From an uncultured Bacteroidota bacterium (GTDB taxonomy: Bacteria; Bacteroidota; Bacteroidia; Flavobacteriales; Flavobacteriaceae): 64,000 nt of DNA. The notes beneath the pieces are model-generated. The model saw nothing but the letters and a program-made list of their open reading frames with translations, was not told where the DNA came from and did not search any database. Location of the stretch: positions 123,449 to 187,448 of the forward strand of contig CACNDW010000001.1 in assembly GCA_902619315.1 (NCBI GenBank), given 5' to 3'. The translations under genes and the position numbers were made by a program. Shown here in pieces: positions 56,623 through 64,000 of this stretch (the stretch's first letter is position 1; each line of letters starts with the position of its first letter).

Positions 56623-57600
56623 ATGCAGTTGCAACAGTATATCAAAGAGTTGCTTTATCGACATGAGTGTGTTACGGTCCCAAATTTTGGAGCTTTTCTT
56701 ACCCATTCAATTAGTTTATTAATCCAGCCTAAGACTGGTGTTTTTAATCCTCCAAGTAAAGAAGTAAGTTTTAATCATCTTTTAAAGAGCAACGACGGCA
56801 TACTAGCGCACTTCATGGCTCAAAAAGAAAATATTTCCTATGAGCAAGCCTTGAGAAAAATTGAAAAAGAGGTGATTGTATGGAAACAAAAGCTACAAAC
56901 CCAGCATTTAACTTTTGCTGGTATAGGCGAAATGCGCCTCGACTCACAGAAGAAAATTAATTTTTCTCCATTTGGATCAATTAATTTTGACCTTAACTCT
57001 TTTGGACTCAAAAGTTTTATTAGAAAACCTATCTTTACCCCAACACCAAACACAGAAGAATTTAAATCCTTTACCATTATGGAAAATGAAAACAAAGACG
57101 ACTTGATGTTTACCCCGGAAAAAAATAAAAACAAACGCTCACCGATTATGAGATATGCTATTATTGGGGTAATTGGAATTTCCCTAATTGGCTCGATCTA
57201 TTATTTCGGCACTAAATATATTGCTGATGAGAAAGCCAAGGCCACTGAAATGGCACAAAAGAAAATCAAAAGTAATGTTCAAAAAGCAACTTTTGACTTG
57301 GGTACGTTATCGGAAATGAATCTTACACTAGATGCTAAACCTGAGGTAATCGAAAACAATCCCCTCGCACAAACTTATTTCAGTGTGATCGCCGGATCGT
57401 ATCGGTCCATGGAAAATGCCGAAAAAAAATTGGCAGAATTACAAGCCGAGGGTTTTGATGCTGCTTTCACGGAAGTTAACCCAGAAGGGCTTCACCGTGT
57501 AGCTTTCGGACGGTTTACATCTAAGCGCGAAGCTTTGAATTTGCACAATTACATACGATTCGCCCTCAAAGAGGAAGCATGGTACTTAGAGGAGAAATAG
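56623..57600 (+). CDS. HU-CCDC81 and SPOR domain protein
   Basis: 325 residues from the ATG at 56623. Residues ~1-45 (ELLYRHECVTVPNFGAFLTH) and ~50-125 (LTFAGIGEMRLDSQ) are two HU-CCDC81-type domains, a membrane helix follows at ~175-195 (YAIIGVIGISLIGSIYYFG), and the C-terminus (YFSVIAGSYRSMENAEKKLA ... HRVAFGRFTSKREALNLHNY) is a SPOR domain, which binds denuded peptidoglycan at the division septum. This layout is specific to Bacteroidetes. It converges with the EnvC-like gene. Confidence 0.88.
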   Translation: MQLQQYIKELLYRHECVTVPNFGAFLTHSISLLIQPKTGVFNPPSKEVSFNHLLKSNDGILAHFMAQKENISYEQALRKIEKEVIVWKQKLQTQHLTFAGIGEMRLDSQKKINFSPFGSINFDLNSFGLKSFIRKPIFTPTPNTEEFKSFTIMENENKDDLMFTPEKNKNKRSPIMRYAIIGVIGISLIGSIYYFGTKYIADEKAKATEMAQKKIKSNVQKATFDLGTLSEMNLTLDAKPEVIENNPLAQTYFSVIAGSYRSMENAEKKLAELQAEGFDAAFTEVNPEGLHRVAFGRFTSKREALNLHNYIRFALKEEAWYLEEK

Positions 57601-57601
57601 C

Positions 57602-58822
57602 CTACATCCTGTAGATCCAACTCTTTGGGTTTTGAGGTTTTAATTCGTTAAATACACTAAATTGTAGGGTAGTTTTGCCCGTTTTTGGATGTGTAAATAT
57701 CTCCCCTATGTACTGTTTTGCTCTAACTTTATCTCCTTTTTTAACATAAACCTTACCTATATTTTTGTAAGTAGTAATAAAGTTCCCATGCTTGATCAGT
57801 ATGGTGGGATTACTACCTTTAAAGCTCAGTATTGTCATTACTTCCCCATCGAAAACAGCTCGAGCCTCTGATTTAGGAGATGTGGCAATGGTTACCCCAT
57901 TGCTTTTGATCATGGTAGTCTTGACCACGGGATGTGGCTGGGTACCAAAGCGTTGGATAACGATTCCTTTTTTTACTGGCCAAGGCAGTTTGCCCTTGTT
58001 GGCGACAAAATTCGCTGCCAATAATTTGGCCTCTGGTGTTAGTGCAAAGGCGTTTTTTGATTTTTTTCCCGCAGCTCTATTAGAAGCAGCAATGGCCTCT
58101 CGAATCAAACGTTTAATTTCACGATCAATTGCTGTCGCTTTAATTTGCCTTTGCTTGATGTCTGCCGCTAAGGACCGTGATTTGTTCTTTAGTCCCTTAA
58201 TCAGTTTCTGCTGTGATTTGCGCTCCTGCTGTAATTGTTGTTTTACTTTTCGATTCTCTATAACCAACTTTTCTTTTTGTGCTTTTTGCTCTAATAAAGT
58301 TTTGTTAAGCGACTGAAGGGTACTAGTTTTTTTGGCTATCTCCTCCCCCTGTTTTTTTCTGAAATTAGCATACTGTTTCATGTATTGAACCCGCTTGTAG
58401 GCCTGTAGAAATTCTTCTGAAGAAAACAAAAACATCAATCGGTTTTGGGAAGATTTACTTTTATAGGATTTTTGAATCATTTCAGCATAGTCTTTCTTAA
58501 GTACTTCCAGTTCTTTTCTTAGGTCAGTAATGTTTCTTTGGTTAACGTTGATTTGTTGGGTCAAAAGATTCGCCTGTTGGTTGTTGACCTTCACCAGATC
58601 ATTTCTAACAGAAATTTTGATGTTCAGATCCTCAACTTGAGAGAGTAATGACTTTTCCTTTTTGGTGTTTTTAAAAAGTAGGGTGTTGATTTGTTTGATC
58701 TCATCTTGAAGCCGTTTTTTTTGATTCTCTAGTGTTTTTTGTCGGGCGGAATTTAATTGCGCCATCCCAAACGATGTCAGTAGGAGAAAAAAAATCAAAC
58801 AAAGCTGCCTCAATCGGTACAT
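57602..58822 (-). CDS. EnvC-like murein hydrolase activator (degenerate M23 domain)
   Basis: About 406 residues from the ATG at 58822 (a GTG one codon earlier is less likely). Signal peptide to GMAQ, then long coiled coils (KQINTLLFKNTKKEKSLLSQ ... KSKSSQNRLMFLFSSEEFLQ) and a C-terminal M23/LytM domain (GVTIATSPKSEARAVFDGEV, ILIKHGNFITTYKNIGKVYV). The zinc ligands of active LytM enzymes (H-x-H and upstream H-x3-D) are not in place, as in EnvC, so it most likely activates an amidase. Its ATG overlaps the stop of the DUF4292 gene (TGATG). Confidence 0.9.
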   Translation of the reverse strand: MYRLRQLCLIFFLLLTSFGMAQLNSARQKTLENQKKRLQDEIKQINTLLFKNTKKEKSLLSQVEDLNIKISVRNDLVKVNNQQANLLTQQINVNQRNITDLRKELEVLKKDYAEMIQKSYKSKSSQNRLMFLFSSEEFLQAYKRVQYMKQYANFRKKQGEEIAKKTSTLQSLNKTLLEQKAQKEKLVIENRKVKQQLQQERKSQQKLIKGLKNKSRSLAADIKQRQIKATAIDREIKRLIREAIAASNRAAGKKSKNAFALTPEAKLLAANFVANKGKLPWPVKKGIVIQRFGTQPHPVVKTTMIKSNGVTIATSPKSEARAVFDGEVMTILSFKGSNPTILIKHGNFITTYKNIGKVYVKKGDKVRAKQYIGEIFTHPKTGKTTLQFSVFNELKPQNPKSWIYRM

Positions 58823-59613
58823 CACATTTCTATTGGTTGGTAACCAGCTGGAATATCAAATGGAATACTAAGTTGTTCAGGAAAATCTGCACGGGTATAC
58901 TCTAATTTGATTCTAGTTAATGCCAGACCATCGAAAAGTGAAATTTGAACCTCTCTGGGAACAAACTCACCCTCAAGTTTTTGATGGTTGAGGTATTTAA
59001 AGGTCAAAGAACGCTGGGTCCCTGGGACCATAAAACGCTGTTCAAGGAGTAAAAAATTGTTAGGGTCAAAAAAGAAGGTAGGCCGGAAACGTAATTTATC
59101 AGATTTAGGAGTCAAAATATAATATTTGGGATGCGAAATGCTTTCGAAACGACCTCTAGTGATATTAATCAGTGGAAGGCCCATCAAAAGATTTTGTAAA
59201 TCTTTAAATTCAAAACTAGTCTCGAATTGTTCGTTTATAAAAGAAACATCCCCTTCAAAAAAAGTTTTTTCAAATTTTTCATAAAAAGAGACTCTCTCCG
59301 GGGTTACCAATAGTTTGGCAATGGGAACTATCATTGTTGCACTCATCCATATAGATTTAGATTTTTCCAATCGCAAATTTATAATGATCTGTTGTTTGCG
59401 TTTACCATTATCATAGGTGGTTTTAACCCGCGATCGAAATTTCTTATAATTCAATTGATTTTTAGCAACAGACTTAGTCAGTTCCTTGATTTCAATGTCC
59501 TTGATTGGAGTTCTGCTTGACGGAACAGCAGGTGATTTACATGTTGATAACACCAACATCCATCCCAGTAAGAGGATAGGAAAAAAATTAGAATGATTGT
59601 AGTTGTTTATCAT
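58822..59613 (-). CDS. DUF4292 family lipoprotein (LolA-like)
   Basis: 263 residues. Lipobox: LLLGWMLVLSTC|KSPAVPS. The beta-rich body (FRSRVKTTYDNGKRKQQIIINL, SKSIWMSATMIVPIAKLLVT, LMGLPLINITRGRFESISH) is the DUF4292 pattern, an outer-membrane-linked LolA-like fold of unknown role. It directly precedes the EnvC-like gene with a one-base overlap, so cell-envelope function is likely. Confidence 0.88.
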   Translation of the reverse strand: MINNYNHSNFFPILLLGWMLVLSTCKSPAVPSSRTPIKDIEIKELTKSVAKNQLNYKKFRSRVKTTYDNGKRKQQIIINLRLEKSKSIWMSATMIVPIAKLLVTPERVSFYEKFEKTFFEGDVSFINEQFETSFEFKDLQNLLMGLPLINITRGRFESISHPKYYILTPKSDKLRFRPTFFFDPNNFLLLEQRFMVPGTQRSLTFKYLNHQKLEGEFVPREVQISLFDGLALTRIKLEYTRADFPEQLSIPFDIPAGYQPIEM

Positions 59614-59615
59614 AG

Positions 59616-60632
59616 CTATGATAATTCTGAATAATCACCTATGGATACAAAACTAAATGTACCATCGAATTTGACATGATTACCAATCATCGCCCCTTCG
59701 AGCTGAGCATTTTGGATTAGAGAATGTTTTTGTATCAAACTATTGCTGATGGTGCTGTTTTCAATTTGGGTACCTTCCCCAATAGCGGTATAAGGGCCAA
59801 CCGTGCTGTTTTTTAATACTACTCCCGACCCAATATAACATGGAGGAATGATTTTACTATTCTCCATTATAATATCCTCAGCAACTAGTTTATTTCCTTC
59901 GGCTGTAAGTATGTCCAACATTTTGTTATTGGTTTGGAGGGTAATTTTAGGATTGCCACAATCCATCCACTCTTTTACAGTTCCAGGGGTAAATACAGCT
60001 CCTTTTTCTATCATGGCCAATATTCCTTCATTCAAAAGAAACTCCTCCCCTTCTGATCTTGCCCGAAGCATGGTTTTTTGCAATTCGGCCTTAATAGTTT
60101 CCCCTTCTTTGAAATAATAGATCCCAATAACTGCCAAATCAGACACAAATTCCTCTGGCTTTTCAACCAAGGCGGTTATGAGATTAACATCATTCATTTT
60201 AACAACGCCATATGCTTTAGGATTTTCCACTTTTTTGACCCATATCATTCCGTCAACAGTAGGATCAAGGTATAACTCCGTACGAATAAGCGTATCGGCA
60301 TATGCAACGATAATAGGGCCTGAAAGGGAGTCGGCTGCACACATTACCGCATGTCCGGTTCCAAGAGGGGCCAATTGACGGTAGATTGTCGCCTTGGCGC
60401 CTAAATTCTTTGCTACTTGTTTAAGTTCCTTCTCTATGGTAGAGCCAAAAAAAGCAGGATCACCGAGAATATAGGCTACCTCATCTATAGGTTGGTCAAC
60501 AACTCGGGCTATTTCGTTAACCAATTGGGCCACTATGGGGGATCCGGCAACTGGCAACATGGGCTTTGGAACCGTAAAGCTATGTGGCCTTAACCTTGAT
60601 CCTCTACCTGCCATGGGGACGATGATTTTCAA
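59616..60632 (-). CDS. sugar-1-phosphate nucleotidyltransferase
   Basis: 338 residues. The start MKIIVPMAGRGSRLRPHSFT and VPKPMLPVAGSPI is the nucleotide-binding signature of NTP transferases; PLGTGHAVMCAAD and VVAYADTLI form the metal site. The C-terminus has hexapeptide-type left-handed helix repeats (YIGSGVVLKNSTVGPYTAIG). It activates a sugar phosphate (glucose- or mannose-1-phosphate class) for polysaccharide synthesis; the exact sugar is not decided by sequence. The DUF4292 gene starts 2 bp after its end. Confidence 0.88.
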   Translation of the reverse strand: MKIIVPMAGRGSRLRPHSFTVPKPMLPVAGSPIVAQLVNEIARVVDQPIDEVAYILGDPAFFGSTIEKELKQVAKNLGAKATIYRQLAPLGTGHAVMCAADSLSGPIIVAYADTLIRTELYLDPTVDGMIWVKKVENPKAYGVVKMNDVNLITALVEKPEEFVSDLAVIGIYYFKEGETIKAELQKTMLRARSEGEEFLLNEGILAMIEKGAVFTPGTVKEWMDCGNPKITLQTNNKMLDILTAEGNKLVAEDIIMENSKIIPPCYIGSGVVLKNSTVGPYTAIGEGTQIENSTISNSLIQKHSLIQNAQLEGAMIGNHVKFDGTFSFVSIGDYSELS

Positions 60633-60661
60633 TGTTTTATATTTTTATTAATAAATTTAAA

Positions 60662-61099
60662 CTATTTTTTTCCAGTACTGCCAAAGCCTCCGCTTCCTCT
60701 TTCAGAGTCGGGTAAGGCCTCCACAATTTGCCACTCCACGTGACTGTATTGGGCGATAACCAATTGAGCAATTCTGTCCTGTGGTGCAATCGTGTATTCC
60801 TCTTGGGAAAGATTTACTAAAATGACGCCAATTTCTCCACGGTAATCCGAATCAATTGTTCCAGGAGCATTGAGAACACTAATTCCGTGTTTGGCGGCCA
60901 AACCACTTCGCGGGCGAACTTGGGCTTCGTAGCCCTCCGGGAGAGCAATGGACAATCCCGTTGGTATGATTTTCCGCTCCAAAGTTTTAAGGGTAATTGG
61001 GGTTTCGATATGAGCCCGTAGATCCATACCTGCAGAAAGTGGAGTCGCATAATGAGGTAAATCTCCTTTACCAGAAAAGATAACAGGAATCTCAACCAT
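60662..61099 (-). CDS. dut: deoxyuridine 5'-triphosphate nucleotidohydrolase (dUTPase)
   Basis: 145 residues with the five trimeric dUTPase motifs: [49 protein letters not shown] and [10 protein letters not shown]. It removes dUTP and supplies dUMP. It lies 29 bp upstream of the nucleotidyltransferase gene and is probably co-transcribed with the envelope genes that follow. Confidence 0.96.
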   Translation of the reverse strand: MVEIPVIFSGKGDLPHYATPLSAGMDLRAHIETPITLKTLERKIIPTGLSIALPEGYEAQVRPRSGLAAKHGISVLNAPGTIDSDYRGEIGVILVNLSQEEYTIAPQDRIAQLVIAQYSHVEWQIVEALPDSERGSGGFGSTGKK

Positions 61100-61460
61100 T
61101 TTTTTTGTTTATGTAAAAATACAAAAAGCACCCTGAAACCTTGCGAGCCGTCCACTGACTTAAGGTTTTTTTATGAAAAATGCTCTTTTTTTTAATGCCT
61201 GTAAATATTATATCGAAAAATCCTCAATTCTTGATGGAACCAAATTCTTTTTTAATTTGCTAAATGAAATAGGATTTTTTCTCACTTAACCAAAGTTATT
61301 AGACATATGGCATTGATATACCAGAATTAACAATTGATTAGCGCCTTGACGGAAGCATTCACTTTTGGCTATTGGGATAAACTAAAAGTAATAAAAATTT
61401 GAATTTATAAGGTAAAATCCGTTTTGGTTAATAAAACAACTTAAGGCCGCTTGGATTTTC
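61100..61460. other. intergenic region between dut and atpG
   Basis: About 360 bp, AT-rich. It must contain the dut promoter and the end of the atp transcript, but I see no clear terminator hairpin and no ORF worth calling. Confidence 0.4.
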
Positions 61461-62324
61461 CTAATTATTCAAAGCCTCTGCCCCGCCCACAATTTCGAGA
61501 ATTTCATTGGTGATAGCAGCTTGTCTTGCTTTGTTGTAGGTGAGTTTGAGTTGATCCCTCAGCTCGGTAGCATTGTCGGTAGCCTTGTGCATGGCAGTCA
61601 TACGGGCTCCGTGTTCACTGGCAAAGGAATCTCTTACGGCTTTGAAGAGTTGCATTTTGAGTGACTTGGGCAACAATTCGTCAATAATAGCCGTCTGAGA
61701 GGGCTCATAGATATAATCGGCAGAAGATTGTTTTACCGTATCTTCCACGGCCACTATCGGGAGGAATTGTTCAGTCGTTACGATTTGAGTAGCCGCATTT
61801 TTAAAACGGTTGTAAACCAACAAAACTTTGTCGTATTGGGTTTCGGAAAAAGCATCCATCGCCTCTAGGGCAACTTTAGCAGTTTTGCCAAAATTCAGAT
61901 CATCATAAATTGCATCGTGACGGCTTTTGATGGGTAGGGTTTTGGAAAGGATATCCCCTCCTTTTTTACCAATTCCCATGACTTTAACTGTTTTACCAGC
62001 ATAATCTTCCTTGGCTAATCGGATGGTTTCTTTAATGATATTGGAATTAAACGCTCCACACAACCCTCTGTTAGAAGTGATTGCGATAATCAGTATTTTT
62101 TCCTCAACACGCTGCACAATATAGGGGTTTTGGCCCTCCCCGTCCAGGCCTCCAGAGAGATTTTGGATGAGCTCGGTCAACTTGTTGGCATAGGGCCGCA
62201 TGGCAGTGATGGCGTCCTGGGCTTTCTTCAACTTGGCGGCCGATACCATTTTCATGGCACTGGTGATTTGCATGGTCGAAGAGACCGAGGCAATACGATT
62301 CCGTATTTCTTTTAGATTGGCCAT
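61461..62324 (-). CDS. atpG: ATP synthase F1 subunit gamma
   Basis: 287 residues. N-terminal LKEIRNRIASVSSTMQITSA MKMV and the C-terminal EHGARMTAMHKATDNATELR, LTYNKARQAAITNEILEIVG are the coiled-coil ends that rotate in the F1 head; ITSNRGLCGAFNSNI is the central signature. It starts directly after atpA, in the usual order atpH-atpA-atpG. Confidence 0.97.
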   Translation of the reverse strand: MANLKEIRNRIASVSSTMQITSAMKMVSAAKLKKAQDAITAMRPYANKLTELIQNLSGGLDGEGQNPYIVQRVEEKILIIAITSNRGLCGAFNSNIIKETIRLAKEDYAGKTVKVMGIGKKGGDILSKTLPIKSRHDAIYDDLNFGKTAKVALEAMDAFSETQYDKVLLVYNRFKNAATQIVTTEQFLPIVAVEDTVKQSSADYIYEPSQTAIIDELLPKSLKMQLFKAVRDSFASEHGARMTAMHKATDNATELRDQLKLTYNKARQAAITNEILEIVGGAEALNN

Positions 62325-63902
62325 CTATTCAAATGCTTTGGAGGTTTCTTGTGCTACAGCATTGAGGGTATCAAGCGCATTGTCGCTCAACTTTCCTGTC
62401 TTAAGTTCTGCCAAAGTCGTTTTGTGTTTCTTTTTGAGAGTGGTTAAAAAGGCTGTTTCAAATTCTTTGACCTTTTCCACTGGAACATTTCTCAACAAGT
62501 TTTTTGACCCAGCATAGATGATCGCAACTTGCTCCTCTACTGTATAAGGATCATTTTGGGCTTGTTTAAGGATTTCAACGTTTCGTCGTCCTTTTTCAAT
62601 GACATTTAAGGTGGCAGCATCAAGGTCAGAACCAAACTTGGCAAAGGCCTCAAGCTCACGGAACTGGGCTTGGTCAAGTTTGAGCGTTCCCGCTACTTTT
62701 TTCATAGACTTAATTTGTGCTGATCCCCCTACTCTGGATACGGAGATTCCGACGTTGATCGCAGGTCGAACCCCAGAGTTGAAGAGGTCAGATTCTAAAA
62801 ATATTTGTCCATCAGTAATCGAAATTACGTTGGTTGGAATATAGGCGGAAACGTCTCCAGCTTGGGTTTCAATAATGGGTAGAGCCGTCAGTGAACCTCC
62901 CCCTTTTACTTTGTCTTTAAGGGACTCGGGAAGGTCATTCATGCCTTTTGCGATATCGTTATCGGCAATGACTTTTGCAGCACGTTCCAGCAATCTGGAG
63001 TGAAGGTAGAAAACATCCCCGGGATAAGCCTCTCTCCCCGGAGGGCGTCGAAGCAATAGGGATACCTCACGGTAAGCAACTGCTTGTTTAGACAGGTCAT
63101 CATAGATGATTAATGCAGGGCGACCCGTGTCTCTAAAATACTCTCCAATGGCAGCTCCAGCAAAAGGGGCGTATACCTGCATGGGGGCAGGATCGGAGGC
63201 ATTGGCAGCAACAATGGTGGTGTAAGCCAAAGCACCTTTGTCTTCTAATATTTTGGCAATCCCTGCTACGGTAGATGCTTTTTGCCCTACTGCAACATAG
63301 ATACAGTATACCGGTTCGCCGGCATCAAAAAATTCTTTTTGATTAAGGATGGTATCGATACAAACCGTAGTTTTTCCTGTTTGGCGATCACCAATCACCA
63401 ATTCTCTTTGACCTCTACCCACTGGGATCATGGCGTCAATAGACTTGACTCCTGTTTGAAGCGGTTCGTTTACGGGTTGTCTGAAAATTACCCCGGGAGC
63501 TTTTCGCTCTAACGGCATTTGAAAGGTTTGGCCCTCAATGGATCCTTTGCCGTCTATAGGTGTTCCCAAGGTGTCGACCACACGTCCTACGATGCCTTCA
63601 CCTACGTTGATGGAGGCAATTTTTTTGGTACGCTTAACGGTGTTCCCTTCTTTGATTTCTTTGGAGGGTCCCAAGAGTACTACCCCAACATTATCTTCTT
63701 CAAGGTTCAAAACCATTCCGTCCATTCCGTTCTCGAAAGTGACCAGTTCTCCATATTCGGCATGGGTGAGTCCGTATACTCTGGCAATCCCGTCTCCTAC
63801 TTCGAGCACGGTTCCCACTTCGTCTAAAGAGGCTGCGGCTTCAAATCCTGCCAATTGGTTTTTTAATATTGCTGAAACTTCAGCGGGCTTAACGTCTGCC
63901 AT
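62325..63902 (-). CDS. atpA: ATP synthase F1 subunit alpha
   Basis: 525 residues. GDRQTGKTT is the Walker A loop, [20 protein letters not shown] with [20 protein letters not shown] the catalytic interface and signature. The N-terminal [11 protein letters not shown] and the C-terminal helical domain are complete. The gene ends where atpG begins, with no spacing. Confidence 0.98.
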   Translation of the reverse strand: MADVKPAEVSAILKNQLAGFEAAASLDEVGTVLEVGDGIARVYGLTHAEYGELVTFENGMDGMVLNLEEDNVGVVLLGPSKEIKEGNTVKRTKKIASINVGEGIVGRVVDTLGTPIDGKGSIEGQTFQMPLERKAPGVIFRQPVNEPLQTGVKSIDAMIPVGRGQRELVIGDRQTGKTTVCIDTILNQKEFFDAGEPVYCIYVAVGQKASTVAGIAKILEDKGALAYTTIVAANASDPAPMQVYAPFAGAAIGEYFRDTGRPALIIYDDLSKQAVAYREVSLLLRRPPGREAYPGDVFYLHSRLLERAAKVIADNDIAKGMNDLPESLKDKVKGGGSLTALPIIETQAGDVSAYIPTNVISITDGQIFLESDLFNSGVRPAINVGISVSRVGGSAQIKSMKKVAGTLKLDQAQFRELEAFAKFGSDLDAATLNVIEKGRRNVEILKQAQNDPYTVEEQVAIIYAGSKNLLRNVPVEKVKEFETAFLTTLKKKHKTTLAELKTGKLSDNALDTLNAVAQETSKAFE

Positions 63903-63920
63903 TTTTTCTTTTTTTCAGTA

Positions 63921-64000
63921 TTAGGATGTAATCAATTCTCTTTTTAACACTTCCAAGCGCTCTGCTATGCTGGCATTGTATTGTAAATCTCCAACCCTAA
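63921..64000 (-). CDS. atpH: ATP synthase F1 subunit delta, C-terminal end (partial)
   Basis: The minus strand at the right edge reads RVGDLQYNASIAERLEVLKR then ELITS and TAA at 63921-63923. This is the typical end of AtpH (GD-x-x-YDASIxxxLxxLKREL). The rest lies beyond the window. It precedes atpA by 18 bp, the normal gene order. Confidence 0.8.
   Translation of the reverse strand, partial: RVGDLQYNASIAERLEVLKRELITS

Noticed and set aside
57602..58000. Active M23 peptidase at the C-terminus of the EnvC-like protein
   Set aside because: The expected zinc ligands are absent in the visible LytM strands, so an activator role is more likely.

Overview
The window looks like a piece of chromosome from a marine, AT-rich member of the Flavobacteriaceae (Bacteroidetes). 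Evidence: a SusC/SusD pair, the gliding-motility lipoprotein GldH, RicT, DUF4292, DUF6090 and HU-CCDC81/SPOR proteins, many Cys-lipidated signal peptides, and a giant modular surface protein of the kind exported by type IX secretion. Genus cannot be told from the sequence alone. Layout. (1) 1-15.2 kb: one minus-strand gene of at least 4288 codons runs off the left edge. It encodes a mosaic surface protein with BspA-type (DUF285) repeats, LamG domains, two seven-repeat propellers, many Ig-like domains, an embedded cupredoxin-like copper site and a long thrombospondin type-3 calcium-binding array. Its start codon overlaps the stop of an 86-residue HTH protein (TAATG). That small protein is a paralogue of the C-terminus of the membrane-bound TPR-HTH regulator next upstream. 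A shared 19-bp motif lies upstream of both transcription units. (2) 15.3-26.9 kb: an FGly sulfatase, an alkaline-phosphatase-superfamily enzyme, SusC/SusD, a HGSNAT-like acetyltransferase and OsmC, suggesting uptake and trimming of a sulfated glycan. A PII gene sits beside what looks like the cut-off 3' end of an ammonium transporter gene. (3) 27-43.7 kb: an accessory island of small lipoprotein and membrane genes. Repeated, decayed 3' ends of one tyrosine-recombinase gene lie between its genes. Most sit just left of a minus-strand gene, usually an NTF2/SnoaL-like lipoprotein. The island also holds tRNA-Met with a duplicated 3' end, tRNA-Ala abutting a truncated VCBS gene, a broken mosaic tRNA, a DUF6090 triplet whose first member has an in-frame stop, and a frameshifted lipoprotein gene. 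(4) 43.7-64 kb: core genome. It carries an LpxR-like gene, enoyl-CoA hydratase, queD-like, ricT-gldH-PBP1A, trhO, recA, pabB-pabC, plsC, trpS, a HU/SPOR protein, an EnvC-like protein, DUF4292, a sugar nucleotidyltransferase, dut, and atpG-atpA with the 3' end of atpH. The feature most worth following up is the island: it reads as repeated capture of small gene modules that each left the same integrase tail behind. The second is the regulator, small HTH and giant surface protein locus with its paired operator-like sites. All function calls come from reading the protein sequences; no database search was possible.
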